DNA of 45,571 bases from positions 1-45,571 of the forward strand of contig JAAYWZ010000160.1 of the NCBI GenBank assembly GCA_012516175.1, read 5' to 3'. Below the pieces are notes generated by a model. The model was not told the DNA's origin, searched no databases, and saw only the letters and a list, made by a program, of their open reading frames with translations. The position numbers were made by a program, and so were the translations under genes. Each line of letters opens with the position of its first letter. The stretch's first letter is position 1. Source of the stretch: Bacilli bacterium. GTDB lineage: Bacteria > Bacillota_I > Bacilli_A > Haloplasmatales > Haloplasmataceae. This document shows positions 1 through 8,201 of this stretch, one piece after another.

Positions 1-29
1 AATAATTCTAATACTTCTTTAGATTTCAT
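1..29 (-). CDS. Start of an outgoing gene (partial, unidentified)
   Basis: Ten codons (MKSKEVLEL and a partial codon) run off the left edge. A ribosome site AAAGGAGAT lies 8 bases before the ATG, and a good promoter lies further upstream at 53-82, so this is a real translation start. Nine residues are too few to identify the product. Confidence 0.6.
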
Positions 30-52
30 TATAAACATCTCCTTTTAAGATG

Positions 53-82
53 ATTATATCAATATATTTATTTAAATATCAA
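53..82 (-). promoter_or_regulatory. Sigma-A promoter of the outgoing partial gene
   Basis: On the minus strand TTGATA (77-82) is followed after 18 bases by TATAAT (53-58). The start codon at 29 is about 24 bases downstream, with a strong ribosome site between. The surrounding 30-165 is very AT-rich and holds no other gene. Confidence 0.6.
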
Positions 83-119
83 TTATTTTTATTAAAATTC
101 TTTAATATTCTTTATCAAT

Positions 120-1070
120 TTAATTAATTTTAATAACTATATTGATTAAAAGATAATCTTCTTTTAAAAAGGCATAGATTTGCGGTTGAGATTGGACAAA
201 GATATATTCGGGATATTGTTCCATTAGGCGTAGTACTGTCGCAAAAGAACGAGCAGCTTTCTCACGTGTATGTTTTATTCTCCAGAGCCATGCTAAATCG
301 ATGTGAGTATGTCCAAATACATTAACAGTAATTGGTGAAGCTTTTTTCATTTTACTTAATGCTTCGTTTAAATAAGCTTGGGCTTCATATAAAGTTTCTA
401 AAAATAATGCAGGTTGAAGTTTTTCTTTAGTCCAATCAATAATTTTTAAGGTATGTTCGAGAACTTTATAAATCTGATGTGCATCATATGAATTATCTTC
501 TAATAATTCTGCAGCCTCTAACATATTTTTCGCTGTGAAATATAAATCATCGATTCGTTCATCTAAGTAACATACATTAAATCCCTCAAAAATATATCTT
601 GATTCTTCTTCTGGTCTAAATCCTGTCCAAAACCGAATACAAAGGTCAAGCGTTTTTCCCGCACAATCTTGAGGTAAAAAGATTTCGCAATGATTTGAAT
701 CAGTTCCTTGGTAGGGAGTATTATTGATGTAAACTAATCCTTCAAAATTATTATCTCAGTCATTTGTAATTCTTGGAAAACTAAAAATGATAATTTTTCT
801 TTTATCATGCCATTCTGCGGGAATCGTTAAGTTTTATGGTTTGATCCAATAATAGCGATTTTTTCCAAAAATAGTATCACCCCTGGATAGTTTTCGATAA
901 GATAGTTTATCCGGTGGTAATACCCGTGTTTTTTCGCTATCACTTTTATCCTCAGCTATCAATATGGTAGGTTGAAACGAATCACGATAACGATATGGTT
1001 CAATTTCATTAATTCGTTTTCGAATTTTATTAATAGTATGAAACATGTTTGTATAGACAGATTGAGCCAT
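120..1070 (-). pseudogene. Decayed GH38 alpha-mannosidase (N-terminal remnant)
   Basis: One continuous reading frame from the ATG at 1070 down to about 165 encodes the N-terminal part of a cytosolic GH38 alpha-mannosidase. It includes the ancillary domain (LVYINNTPYQGTDSNH) and the catalytic-domain opening VFGHTHIDLAWLWR, whose His/Asp residues bind the catalytic zinc. The frame is broken by an in-frame TAA at 834-836 and an in-frame TGA at 756-758. After KED, at about residue 300, the sequence leaves the family and ends in AT-rich DNA, so roughly two thirds of a typical protein of about 1000 residues is missing. There is no frameshift: both open segments lie in the same frame. TGA is a stop in neighbouring genes, so recoding to Trp is unlikely. 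The ribosome site GGGAGGAT and the promoter remain intact. This was probably a glycan-degradation gene under catabolite control, now inactivated. Confidence 0.9.
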
Positions 1071-1099
1071 AATATCCTCCCTTTACTTATCACAAGCAT

Positions 1100-1128
1100 A
1101 TTATAAGCGTTTTCATAAATAGTATCAA
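1100..1128 (-). promoter_or_regulatory. Sigma-A promoter of the alpha-mannosidase remnant
   Basis: On the minus strand TTGATA (1123-1128), a 17-base spacer and TATAAT (1100-1105) form a near-consensus promoter. It is followed by GGGAGGAT and the ATG at 1070. Confidence 0.75.
1102..1115 (-). promoter_or_regulatory. Probable cre site (CcpA operator) inside the promoter
   Basis: TGAAAACGCTTATA on the minus strand fits the catabolite-responsive element TGWAANCGNTNWCA at 13 of 14 positions. It overlaps the spacer and -10 box, a placement expected to repress. HPr with Ser46 is encoded at 19539-19805, so the CcpA/HPr-Ser-P signal is plausible here. Confidence 0.65.
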
Positions 1129-1129
1129 G

Positions 1130-1160
1130 AAATGACAAAAAATGTCGTAAAATGTCACAA
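1130..1160. promoter_or_regulatory. AATGAC/AATGTC repeat upstream of the mannosidase promoter
   Basis: Just upstream of the -35 box, AATGAC, AATGTC and AATGTC recur about one helical turn apart. The outer copies form an inverted TGACA/TGTCA pair. It may be an operator for a sugar-responsive regulator. The rest of 1160-1340 shows no gene. Confidence 0.3.
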
Positions 1161-1340
1161 ATTTAAACGTGTTTATATTGATATCGACAAAGATAATAAT
1201 CTTTTTCTTATTTAAGGTTTACGTTCAACTTGGTTATCAGTTTATAAACTATATGTAAGAATGACTTATAGGTATGATATCTAATATGTCCTAATTATAA
1301 ATATCAGATATAAAGAATCAGCGAATAACTATGCCATATG

Positions 1341-1375
1341 AAAAATGGCAACTCATACAAAGGACGAGTTGCCAT
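1341..1375 (-). terminator. Terminator after thrS, resembling the T-box terminator
   Basis: A 10-bp perfect stem (ATGGCAACTC / GAGTTGCCAT) with loop GTCCTTTGTAT is followed on the minus strand by a T-run. The arm and loop share GGCAA-TCGTCCTTTG with the T-box terminator at 3650-3676. Confidence 0.85.
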
Positions 1376-1398
1376 TTAATCTATATCTTTTCATTTGA

Positions 1399-3309
1399 TT
1401 ATTTACCTTTGTTTTGAATTTCCGCCTTTAACATACTAATAAATTCATCTAATGGGACAGTCACTTGCTTAGTATCCCCATAATGACGGAAAGTCACTAA
1501 GTTTTCCTCTTGTTCCTTATCACCTAGAACAATAGAATAAGGTACTTTCTTTACTTGTGATTCTCTAATCTTGTAACCTACTTTTTCATCACGTAAATCC
1601 ACATGGGATCTAATTTTATTACTCATTAAGATTTCATTAACCTTTTCGGCATAGGCACTATGTAATTCGGGATTAACAGGAATAACATCAACTTGACGCG
1701 GGGCAATCCATAATGGGAAGGCACCAGCATAATGTTCAATTAAGATACCGATGAAGCGTTCAATTGACCCATAAATTGCCCGATGTAACATGACAGGACG
1801 TTTTCTTTCCCCATCAGCATCGATATATGTTAAGTCAAAGCGTTCTGGTAACTTCATATCTAATTGAATCGTACCGCATTGCCAAATACGACCTAAAGAA
1901 TCTCTCAATTTGAAGTCAAGCTTAGGTCCATAGAAAGCACCATCGCCTTCATTAACCTTGAACTCTTTACCACCGCGTTTACATGCTTCCGCAAGAGCTT
2001 TTTCGGCTTTATCCCAGACTTCAATTGTACCGATATATTTTTCTGGTCTAGTAGAGAGTTCAATATGATAACTTAAATTAAAGACAGAATAGAAGTAATC
2101 GAACAATCGAATAAGGTTAGTTACTTCATCGATGACTTGGTCTTCTCTACAGAATATATGAGCATCATCTTGCGTGAAGTTACGTACCCGGAAGAGACCA
2201 GTTAAAGCACCACTTGCCTCATGACGATGAACTAAACCTAACTCACCGATTCTTAATGGGAAGTCCTTATAAGAATGAAGTGTATGTTTATAAACTAGCA
2301 TGCCACCTGGACAGTTCATTGGTTTAATCGCAAATTCCATTTCATCAATTTCTGATGTATACATATTTTCTCGATAGTTTTCCCAGTGGCCTGATACTTC
2401 CCAAAGTTGACGGTTTAACATAATTGGCGTTTGAATAAGTTGATAGCCTTCTTGCATGTGTTTATCATACCAGAATTGTTCCAGTTCTCTTCTTAATATC
2501 ATCCCATTAGGTAACCAGAAGGGAAACCCTGGACCATACTCACTAATCATGAATAAACCTAGTTCTTTTCCGAGTTTACGGTGATCGCGTTTTTTCGCTT
2601 CTTCTAACATTAATAAGTGTTTATCAAGATCTTCCTTCTTGAAAAAACTGATACCATAAACCCGTTGTAACATCTTGTTATTAGCATCACCTTTGAAGTA
2701 AGCTCCAGCCACTTTTAATAGTTTGAAGGCTTTGATTTGTCCAGTGCTTTCTAAATGAGGTCCTCGACAAAGGTCAATAAAGTCTCCTTGACGGTAAGCA
2801 CTAATTTTTGTACCTTCTTCAAAGTTTTCGATTAAATCTACTTTATATGGATCACCTTTAAATTGGGCTAAGGCTTCTTCTTTAGTTAATTCAACTCTTT
2901 CAATTATAATGTTTTCTTTAACAATTTGGTTCATCATCTTTTCAATATCAACTAAGTCTTCTTCACTTAAGGAATCAGCACCTAAGTCAATATCATAATA
3001 GAAGCCTTCTTCTACTACTGGTCCAACCCAGAATAAAGCATGAGGGTATAGGCGTTTAACTGCATGAGCTAATAAATGGGCTGTCGAGTGATTTAATACT
3101 TCCCATGCTTCCTTATCATCAGTAGTAACAAGTCTAATCGTCGCATCGCTTTCTATTGGTCTATTTAAATCAACTAATTCATCATTAACAACTCCAGCGA
3201 CGCTTTTCTTTCTCAAGCTAGGTGAAATTGCGCTAGCGATATTTGCGAGAGTTGTTCCTTGAGGATACTCCTTTACTGAGCCATCAGGGAATGTAATTTT
3301 GATTGACAT
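1399..3309 (-). CDS. thrS: Threonyl-tRNA synthetase
   Basis: A cytosolic class II synthetase that charges tRNA-Thr. The 636 residues match full family length. A TGS domain (about 1-63) is followed by the editing domain with HSTAHLLAHA (about 74-82), then the class II catalytic core with IKPMNCPGGM (zinc-binding Cys) and HRHEASGAL, and a C-terminal anticodon-binding domain from about residue 535 (QVDVIPV). The start is set by AAAGGAGGT seven bases before the ATG. It lies 29 bases after a small membrane-protein gene that starts beyond the T-box, so both should be induced by uncharged tRNA-Thr. It ends at a hairpin terminator (1341-1375). Confidence 0.98.
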   Translation of the reverse strand: MSIKITFPDGSVKEYPQGTTLANIASAISPSLRKKSVAGVVNDELVDLNRPIESDATIRLVTTDDKEAWEVLNHSTAHLLAHAVKRLYPHALFWVGPVVEEGFYYDIDLGADSLSEEDLVDIEKMMNQIVKENIIIERVELTKEEALAQFKGDPYKVDLIENFEEGTKISAYRQGDFIDLCRGPHLESTGQIKAFKLLKVAGAYFKGDANNKMLQRVYGISFFKKEDLDKHLLMLEEAKKRDHRKLGKELGLFMISEYGPGFPFWLPNGMILRRELEQFWYDKHMQEGYQLIQTPIMLNRQLWEVSGHWENYRENMYTSEIDEMEFAIKPMNCPGGMLVYKHTLHSYKDFPLRIGELGLVHRHEASGALTGLFRVRNFTQDDAHIFCREDQVIDEVTNLIRLFDYFYSVFNLSYHIELSTRPEKYIGTIEVWDKAEKALAEACKRGGKEFKVNEGDGAFYGPKLDFKLRDSLGRIWQCGTIQLDMKLPERFDLTYIDADGERKRPVMLHRAIYGSIERFIGILIEHYAGAFPLWIAPRQVDVIPVNPELHSAYAEKVNEILMSNKIRSHVDLRDEKVGYKIRESQVKKVPYSIVLGDKEQEENLVTFRHYGDTKQVTVPLDEFISMLKAEIQNKGK

Positions 3310-3338
3310 CGTAATACCTCCTTTAAATATGTTTCAAC

Positions 3339-3626
3339 TTATTTCTTAAATGCATCGATTAATAAACTAATCCCGATATAAACAGTAATGACGATAACTA
3401 GACAAAATAAGTAACTTACAATTTTTTGAACCTTGGGATTAACATTACTATTAGGATATTGTACATTGTAGGTTATCGCATAACTTAAACCAAACGCATA
3501 AGTTAGTGCTTCCCAAATCACTTCTGGTATACCAGGGAATAGTGGTTCAATTAACCCCACAATAATACTTGAAATAAAGATAATTAAGACACCTATTAAA
3601 ATGGCTTTTAAACTACTATTTTTCAA
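3339..3626 (-). CDS. Small membrane protein between the T-box and thrS
   Basis: I do not recognise this 95-residue protein. It has a hydrophobic helix near residues 7-27, a second hydrophobic region around 35-55, a polar stretch (YNVQYPNSNVNPK) and a third helix around 67-90 ending in DAFKK, so it is probably an inner-membrane protein with two or three spans. I chose the TTG at 3626 because AGGAGG lies seven bases upstream; a longer frame up to 3686 would begin inside the T-box terminator and cannot be the normal start. Its position ties its expression to threonine-tRNA charging. A role in threonine or peptide traffic is only a guess from context. Confidence 0.7.
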   Translation of the reverse strand: MKNSSLKAILIGVLIIFISSIIVGLIEPLFPGIPEVIWEALTYAFGLSYAITYNVQYPNSNVNPKVQKIVSYLFCLVIVITVYIGISLLIDAFKK

Positions 3627-3642
3627 AACATTCCTCCTATAT

Positions 3643-3915
3643 AAAAAAAGGCAATTCATCCAAAGGACGAATTGCCGTGGTACCACCTTAATTCGTAATC
3701 AAAGAACATCTTTGATTACCTCTTTCACTTTAACGCGTGCACGCGGGGTTCTCTTTCGAGTCCAGCTCCACGGTAGTAGTAAATAATCGCCCATCGAAAT
3801 CTCTCAGCCTAAGGATTTCTTCTCTGTGGATGTTAAAATTATTTACCGTGTCCGTTTCTTCGCTGTTGTCTTATTAAAAGTATTATAACCTAGTAATTTA
3901 ATATATATGTAATTT
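3643..3915 (-). ncRNA. T-box leader RNA, threonine-specific
   Basis: On the minus strand the T-box sequence GGTGGTACCACGG (3675-3687) is followed by a terminator stem GGCAATTCGTCC / GGATGAATTGCC (3650-3676) and seven Ts. Stem I can be drawn with CACGGT...AAATAAT pairing ATTATTT...ACCGTG, leaving the bulge ACTACT next to ACC (3771-3780). These are threonine codons, so the specifier is ACU or ACC. The element senses uncharged tRNA-Thr and lets transcription proceed into the small membrane gene and thrS. Confidence 0.9.
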
Positions 3916-3922
3916 AACAAGA

Positions 3923-3951
3923 ATTATATAACTTCTTTAATAAAAAATCAA
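3923..3951 (-). promoter_or_regulatory. Promoter of the T-box/thrS transcript
   Basis: On the minus strand TTGATT (3946-3951), 17 bases and TATAAT (3923-3928). It sits just after the dnaI stop codon, so thrS has its own promoter separate from the dnaB-dnaI transcript. Confidence 0.7.
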
Positions 3952-3961
3952 GACCTAAACA

Positions 3962-4882
3962 TTAGAGTCGATAATTTTTACCAGTTATCTTTACTTCTTC
4001 CGCTAACGCTTTTATGCGGTCACCGATACGTCTAGCTTTCGTTTCATCATGAACACCATCGGTTGTATAAGCATAATCACGAATTAACTCATCAATGGTT
4101 TTATTAGAAGTAAAGAATGTAGGTTTTTCTTCTAACATCCGATACTGTAATAAGGGACCAATGATTTCATCTCTTACCCATTGGGTATGCATTTCCGAAC
4201 CAATATCATCTAAGATTAAGACTTCGACATTCTTAATTTCTGTAAGTAATTCTTCTAAATTATTATGCCCAAGCGCATTTCTTAACTCTCTAATCATATC
4301 AGGTAAGTATACTAAGGCGACTTTAATATGACGTTTAGCTAAAGCGTTTGCCATTGCTGCTAAAATATAAGTTTTCCCTACCCCAAATGGTCCCCATAAA
4401 AATAAACCTTTTTGAAATTTACCAACTTGGTAAGTTTTCGCAAATGTTGCTGCCTTAAATATCGCCTCTTTTCTCCCTTCAGCGATATCAAGTGTATCAA
4501 AAGATGCATTAAGAATCTTCTTAGGTAAATAAAAAGAACGGATATTTTGCGCGATTTCATTTTGCGCTTCAAATGCTAATTGATATTCACACGGAGTATA
4601 CAAGAGATGAATATGGGTTTGTTGATCTCTTAAGATGGGGCGATAACCATTATTAATTTGCTTACATTCATGTAGACCTTGACAACCTTCACATTTCCCA
4701 TGATAGTCGACAAATAGAACCAAGTTCATTAAACTGGCATCAATTACTTCGTCACGTAACTTAATCTGATTTTCCTTACAATACTTCAATAAAGTCTTAT
4801 TATTTATTATATTCTGTTTAATCTCATTGACCCTGTCAATTATCCCTTGGTCAATGTTTAATAATTCATATATTGATTTCAT
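3962..4882 (-). CDS. dnaI: Primosomal helicase loader DnaI
   Basis: An AAA+ ATPase that loads the replicative helicase at origins and restart sites together with DnaB and DnaD. The N-terminal part carries the zinc-binding cluster CEGCQGLHEC (about 63-72). The C-terminal ATPase has Walker A GPFGVGKT (about 160) and Walker B VLILDDIGSE (about 225). The 306 residues match the family. I prefer the ATG at 4882 to the GTG at 4891 because that GTG is part of the ribosome site AAGGTGAT. dnaB lies directly upstream, its stop 10 bases before this start, as in other Bacillota. Confidence 0.95.
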   Translation of the reverse strand: MKSIYELLNIDQGIIDRVNEIKQNIINNKTLLKYCKENQIKLRDEVIDASLMNLVLFVDYHGKCEGCQGLHECKQINNGYRPILRDQQTHIHLLYTPCEYQLAFEAQNEIAQNIRSFYLPKKILNASFDTLDIAEGRKEAIFKAATFAKTYQVGKFQKGLFLWGPFGVGKTYILAAMANALAKRHIKVALVYLPDMIRELRNALGHNNLEELLTEIKNVEVLILDDIGSEMHTQWVRDEIIGPLLQYRMLEEKPTFFTSNKTIDELIRDYAYTTDGVHDETKARRIGDRIKALAEEVKITGKNYRL

Positions 4883-4892
4883 GGTTATCACC

Positions 4893-6221
4893 TTACTTAA
4901 ATGATTCGAGGAGTTCTTTTAAACCTTCTAAATTTACTTGTTCCTTATCATCAAGTTCATCACTAGTTTGCTCTTTCATCCATTCGGGGATTTCGACTAT
5001 CCGTTTAACCTTCTTACTTCGATATGTCGGTGGTATTTCCCCTCGGCTTTCATATTCTTTTTCAAGGGAATTAATTTTATCCACCATTTCCATCGCTAAT
5101 TCGGCAGTGGTTATTTTATTATAAACCCAAGTGGATGCCACTAGTTTCATATACTCTCTCGGAAGTCTTCCATCATTACGTTTTCGCACAAACTCGATTA
5201 ATACATTTATAACTTCTCCAGGTAGCTTATACTCAGTAAAAATCTCATTTACAACATCTAACATACTATTAGGTACAGGTGTATCCTCTTGAAGTTCCCG
5301 TAAGAATTCTAATGGAGTCTTAGTCTTATAATCCATTAACCGTTTTTCTTTTTCTGTTAATCGCTTTTTCTTAATATATGCTGAAAACTCTTGTTCTGTC
5401 ATTGTTGCTTTAATATTTTGTAAGAGATTGGTTTTAACTTTAGCACGTTTATAATATTCTCTTGCGACTTCATGCAGTTTATAAACATCAAGTTGATTAT
5501 TATCTACACATTCTAGTACTATTGTGCTCATGGTTTGGGGATCAAAGTTATAAAGGGCAGCTTCTTTCACAATTGCTGCTTTTTCTTCTTTAGTAAATGA
5601 TTCTGGATTCACAAATTGCTTATTTAAGTATAAAGTAAACAATTCAAAATCAAAATCATAGTTTAATGGTACTGTAAATTGATTTACAAATGTCGTAATA
5701 TATTCTTTATTCTCCAGTGAAAGGATATTCTTATCATCTTTAATTTGATAAATATCAGTGAAATTCTTAGTGATATTAGTAAGTTCGCTACTTAAGGGTT
5801 TCACTAAGAACTTGCGTTCTAAATATTCATAAAGATTTTCGCCAACCTGATACAATAGATGCACATTTAAGTTACTATCAAGGAAGAATTGCCGACTAGT
5901 AAGTGGTTGGCGCATTTCATATACATAATAACCTTCCACATGGTGATAATAAATGTTTAATAATCCTATTGCTTCTAATCGTTCCCTTACTTGTAGGAAC
6001 TTTTTAAGATTCCAATTAAAAAAAGTCAATAATTGACGATGCGATAAGGTTAACTCAGCTTTTTCTATCGCTAATAAGTTCCATAAAGTAATATAAAGAT
6101 TAGTAGCTTCAATCCCAATTATCGGTTGATATAGTAAATTCACAATTTCATAATGATGTCCACTGATAAAGGTTTTACTATATAGTTTTAACTTATCATT
6201 GACATGAAGTGTCAATTCCAT
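4893..6221 (-). CDS. dnaB: Replication initiation / membrane attachment protein DnaB
   Basis: The Bacillota-type DnaB (not the helicase), a primosome protein that helps DnaI load helicase. The 442 residues are close to the family length. The N-terminal winged-helix part includes LYQPIIGIEATNLYITLWNLL. The C-terminal DnaB/DnaD-like domain includes TPLEFLRELQ and EYMKLVASTWVYNKITTAELAMEMV. The start has AGGAAGTGAT ahead of the ATG. It lies between a small unknown gene and dnaI in one minus-strand transcript. No truncation is seen. Confidence 0.93.
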   Translation of the reverse strand: MELTLHVNDKLKLYSKTFISGHHYEIVNLLYQPIIGIEATNLYITLWNLLAIEKAELTLSHRQLLTFFNWNLKKFLQVRERLEAIGLLNIYYHHVEGYYVYEMRQPLTSRQFFLDSNLNVHLLYQVGENLYEYLERKFLVKPLSSELTNITKNFTDIYQIKDDKNILSLENKEYITTFVNQFTVPLNYDFDFELFTLYLNKQFVNPESFTKEEKAAIVKEAALYNFDPQTMSTIVLECVDNNQLDVYKLHEVAREYYKRAKVKTNLLQNIKATMTEQEFSAYIKKKRLTEKEKRLMDYKTKTPLEFLRELQEDTPVPNSMLDVVNEIFTEYKLPGEVINVLIEFVRKRNDGRLPREYMKLVASTWVYNKITTAELAMEMVDKINSLEKEYESRGEIPPTYRSKKVKRIVEIPEWMKEQTSDELDDKEQVNLEGLKELLESFK

Positions 6222-6232
6222 TTAATCACTTC

Positions 6233-6601
6233 CTAAGAGCCTTGCACTCCAACCCCTGTCATTGGTAATGCTTTATCTAAATAGGCATAAATTTCTTTTA
6301 TCAATTTAAAAGGTCTTCCTGCTGGCAAAAAGTTATAGACACTAACTTTAATATCAACACTGGAATTAATTACACCAGCTTTGCGAATAGAAAAAATTAA
6401 ATGAAAACTAGAAGCTTCCACGAAGATTTCGCCATATGTATCATCAATATGCTTTACTTGTAAATTCTTTGACTTTAAATAACTTATGATAGTTTCTTTT
6501 GTTTGGCGATAATCACTGCGATAATAATGTGTCCGCAAGTTGGGATTAGTATGGAAATCACTAGTTTCAACATCGCGGACAAAAAAATCTAAGAATCCCA
6601 T
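6233..6601 (-). CDS. Small cytosolic protein of unknown function
   Basis: This 122-residue protein (GFLDFFVRDVET...) has no signal peptide or membrane span. It alternates beta strands and helices (TYGEIFVEASSFHLIFSIRKA, SSVDIKVSVYNFL). I do not recognise the family with confidence. In B. subtilis nrdR sits between coaE and dnaB, but this protein lacks the zinc-ribbon cysteines of NrdR, so it is not that gene. The ATG at 6601 is chosen because GAGGTG lies six bases upstream; a GTG at 6610 is part of that site. It lies 11 bases upstream of dnaB and is probably co-transcribed. Confidence 0.75.
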   Translation of the reverse strand: MGFLDFFVRDVETSDFHTNPNLRTHYYRSDYRQTKETIISYLKSKNLQVKHIDDTYGEIFVEASSFHLIFSIRKAGVINSSVDIKVSVYNFLPAGRPFKLIKEIYAYLDKALPMTGVGVQGS

Positions 6602-6671
6602 TTTCGTCACCTCAATAATAATTAATCTTTCCTTTATTTTACCTTAAAAACCATAATTAGACAAACTGAAA

Positions 6672-7268
6672 TCAACAATTTTCCTTGATTTTCTCTAATA
6701 GCTGATTAAACTGCTTTATTGTTTCATCAATAGTATCTGAGTTATTAATAATATAATCAGCTCTTAGAACTTTTTCTTCAAGAGACATTTGTGCCTTAAT
6801 ACGTTTTTCAGCTTCTTCATTACTTAATCTATCCCGCTTCACTAATCTTTCTAATTGAACTAAGGGATGGGCATATACTACTAACGTCATATCGCATAAA
6901 TCATCGAAGCCACTTTCAAATAATAGTGGTACGTCAATCACAATAGTATTATAACCTGCTTGTTGATACTTTCTAATTTCTTGTTTAACTACATCTTTAA
7001 CTAAGGGATGGACTATTTTGTTTAAGATTAACCGTTTTTCTTCATTATTAAATACTATTTCTCCTAATTTCTTCCGGTTAATCTCTCCATCCTCATTTAG
7101 GATATCGCAACCAAAAATAGTAATAATCTCATTATAAGCAGGTTGCCCTCGTTTGATCAAATCATGAGCGATTTTATCATTATCGATGACAGGAATACCC
7201 TTCTCTTTAAATAGATTAGAAATCGTACTCTTTCCTGTTGCGATACCGCCAGTTAAACCAATGATCAT
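6672..7268 (-). CDS. coaE: Dephospho-CoA kinase
   Basis: It phosphorylates dephospho-CoA in the last step of CoA synthesis. Walker A is GLTGGIATGKST near the N-terminus; DNDKIAHDL and VIDVPLLFESG (about residue 112) are typical of the family. Length (198 residues) is normal. The start is ATG 7268, preceded by a weak GGTGAT; it lies 12 bases after the mutM stop and is probably translationally coupled to it. The product relates to coaX at 23519-24274, which encodes the first step of the same pathway. Confidence 0.95.
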   Translation of the reverse strand: MIIGLTGGIATGKSTISNLFKEKGIPVIDNDKIAHDLIKRGQPAYNEIITIFGCDILNEDGEINRKKLGEIVFNNEEKRLILNKIVHPLVKDVVKQEIRKYQQAGYNTIVIDVPLLFESGFDDLCDMTLVVYAHPLVQLERLVKRDRLSNEEAEKRIKAQMSLEEKVLRADYIINNSDTIDETIKQFNQLLEKIKENC

Positions 7269-7280
7269 CACTAATCACCA

Positions 7281-8099
7281 TCACAATTTTTGACAGTTAG
7301 GACATAAATAGGTACCACGCCCACTAACTCGTGTCTTTATTATAGTTGTCCCACATACCGGACATGGCTCATCAACTTTTCCATGCACCAACAACTCATT
7401 TTGAAACTTACCCGTAACATTATCATCACTGGTATAAGATCTTATTGTAGTCCCGCCAAGTTTTATCGCTTTTTCTAATGTCACTTTACTTGCGTTAATA
7501 ATATCAAGGATATTTTGGTCTGTTAACTTATTAGTAGGTGTTTCGGGATGAAGCTTGGCGAGGAAAAGGATCTCATTTACATAAATATTTCCTAATCCAG
7601 CAATAATCTCTTGATCTAGTAAAACATTCTTGATAGGTCTGTTACCCGTGAATTCACTTTTTAAGTATTCTAAGGTAAAGCCATCATCAAAAGGTTCTAA
7701 TCCTAGTTTTTCTAGCGGTTCACCTACATATACTTCAGGAATGTTTTTAAGATGCATCGTCCCAAATTTTCTTACATCAAGATATCTTAATTCAGTATCA
7801 TCAGAAAACCGAAAAACCACATGAGTATGTTTATCAATAACATCATTAACTTTCTTTAAGGAATATTTACCTTCCATCCGCAGATGACTAATTAGATAAT
7901 AATCATTTAATTTAAATAATAAATATTTACCTTTTCGTTCAATATCAATAATTGTTTGGTTAAGGAGATTCTTCCGGAAAAGACTTAAATCAGTCTTAAT
8001 AATTTTATCGTAAAGAATATCAACAGCGACTATCGTCTTATTTAACACTTTGCGCTTTAAAGTATTACGCACTGTTTCTACTTCTGGTAATTCTGGCAT
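7281..8099 (-). CDS. mutM: Formamidopyrimidine-DNA glycosylase (MutM/Fpg)
   Basis: A base-excision repair enzyme that removes 8-oxoguanine and formamidopyrimidines and nicks the abasic site. The mature N-terminus PELPEVETV supplies the catalytic proline and glutamate. HLRMEGKYSL carries the conserved lysine region. The helix-two-turn-helix region has LLDQEIIAGLGNIYVNEILF, and a C-terminal zinc finger is formed by CPVCG and CPNCQ. The 272 residues are full length. It is upstream of coaE, the same order as in Bacillus. It ends in TGA. Confidence 0.97.
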   Translation of the reverse strand: MPELPEVETVRNTLKRKVLNKTIVAVDILYDKIIKTDLSLFRKNLLNQTIIDIERKGKYLLFKLNDYYLISHLRMEGKYSLKKVNDVIDKHTHVVFRFSDDTELRYLDVRKFGTMHLKNIPEVYVGEPLEKLGLEPFDDGFTLEYLKSEFTGNRPIKNVLLDQEIIAGLGNIYVNEILFLAKLHPETPTNKLTDQNILDIINASKVTLEKAIKLGGTTIRSYTSDDNVTGKFQNELLVHGKVDEPCPVCGTTIIKTRVSGRGTYLCPNCQKL

Positions 8100-8161
8100 A
8101 CTTACACCTTCCTATCATACTAATTATAAATAAGTGTACCTAAAAACGCAAATATAAAAAA

Positions 8162-8201
8162 CGGAAAAAAGCAGTTATTGATGATTAACTGCCTTTTTCC
8201 G
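8162..8201 (-). terminator. Terminator overlapping the end of the surface-protein gene
   Basis: A long stem (CGGAAAAAGGCAGTTA / TAACTGCTTTTTTCCG) followed by TTTTTT on the minus strand. The last codons and the TAA (8175-8177) of the upstream surface-protein gene form its first arm and loop. Confidence 0.85.

Noticed and set aside
756-758. TGA read as Trp (mollicute code) in the mannosidase remnant
   Set aside because: coaE, mutM, addB and oppB use TGA as stop, often in ATGA overlaps or tight junctions, and Trp is TGG throughout. A TAA also interrupts the same frame.
834-836. Frameshift in the mannosidase remnant
   Set aside because: The upstream segment (from 1070) and the downstream segment (from 524) are in the same frame; only stop codons separate them.
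3339-3686. Longer form of the small membrane protein starting at 3686
   Set aside because: It would start inside the T-box antiterminator/terminator; the TTG at 3626 has an ideal ribosome site.
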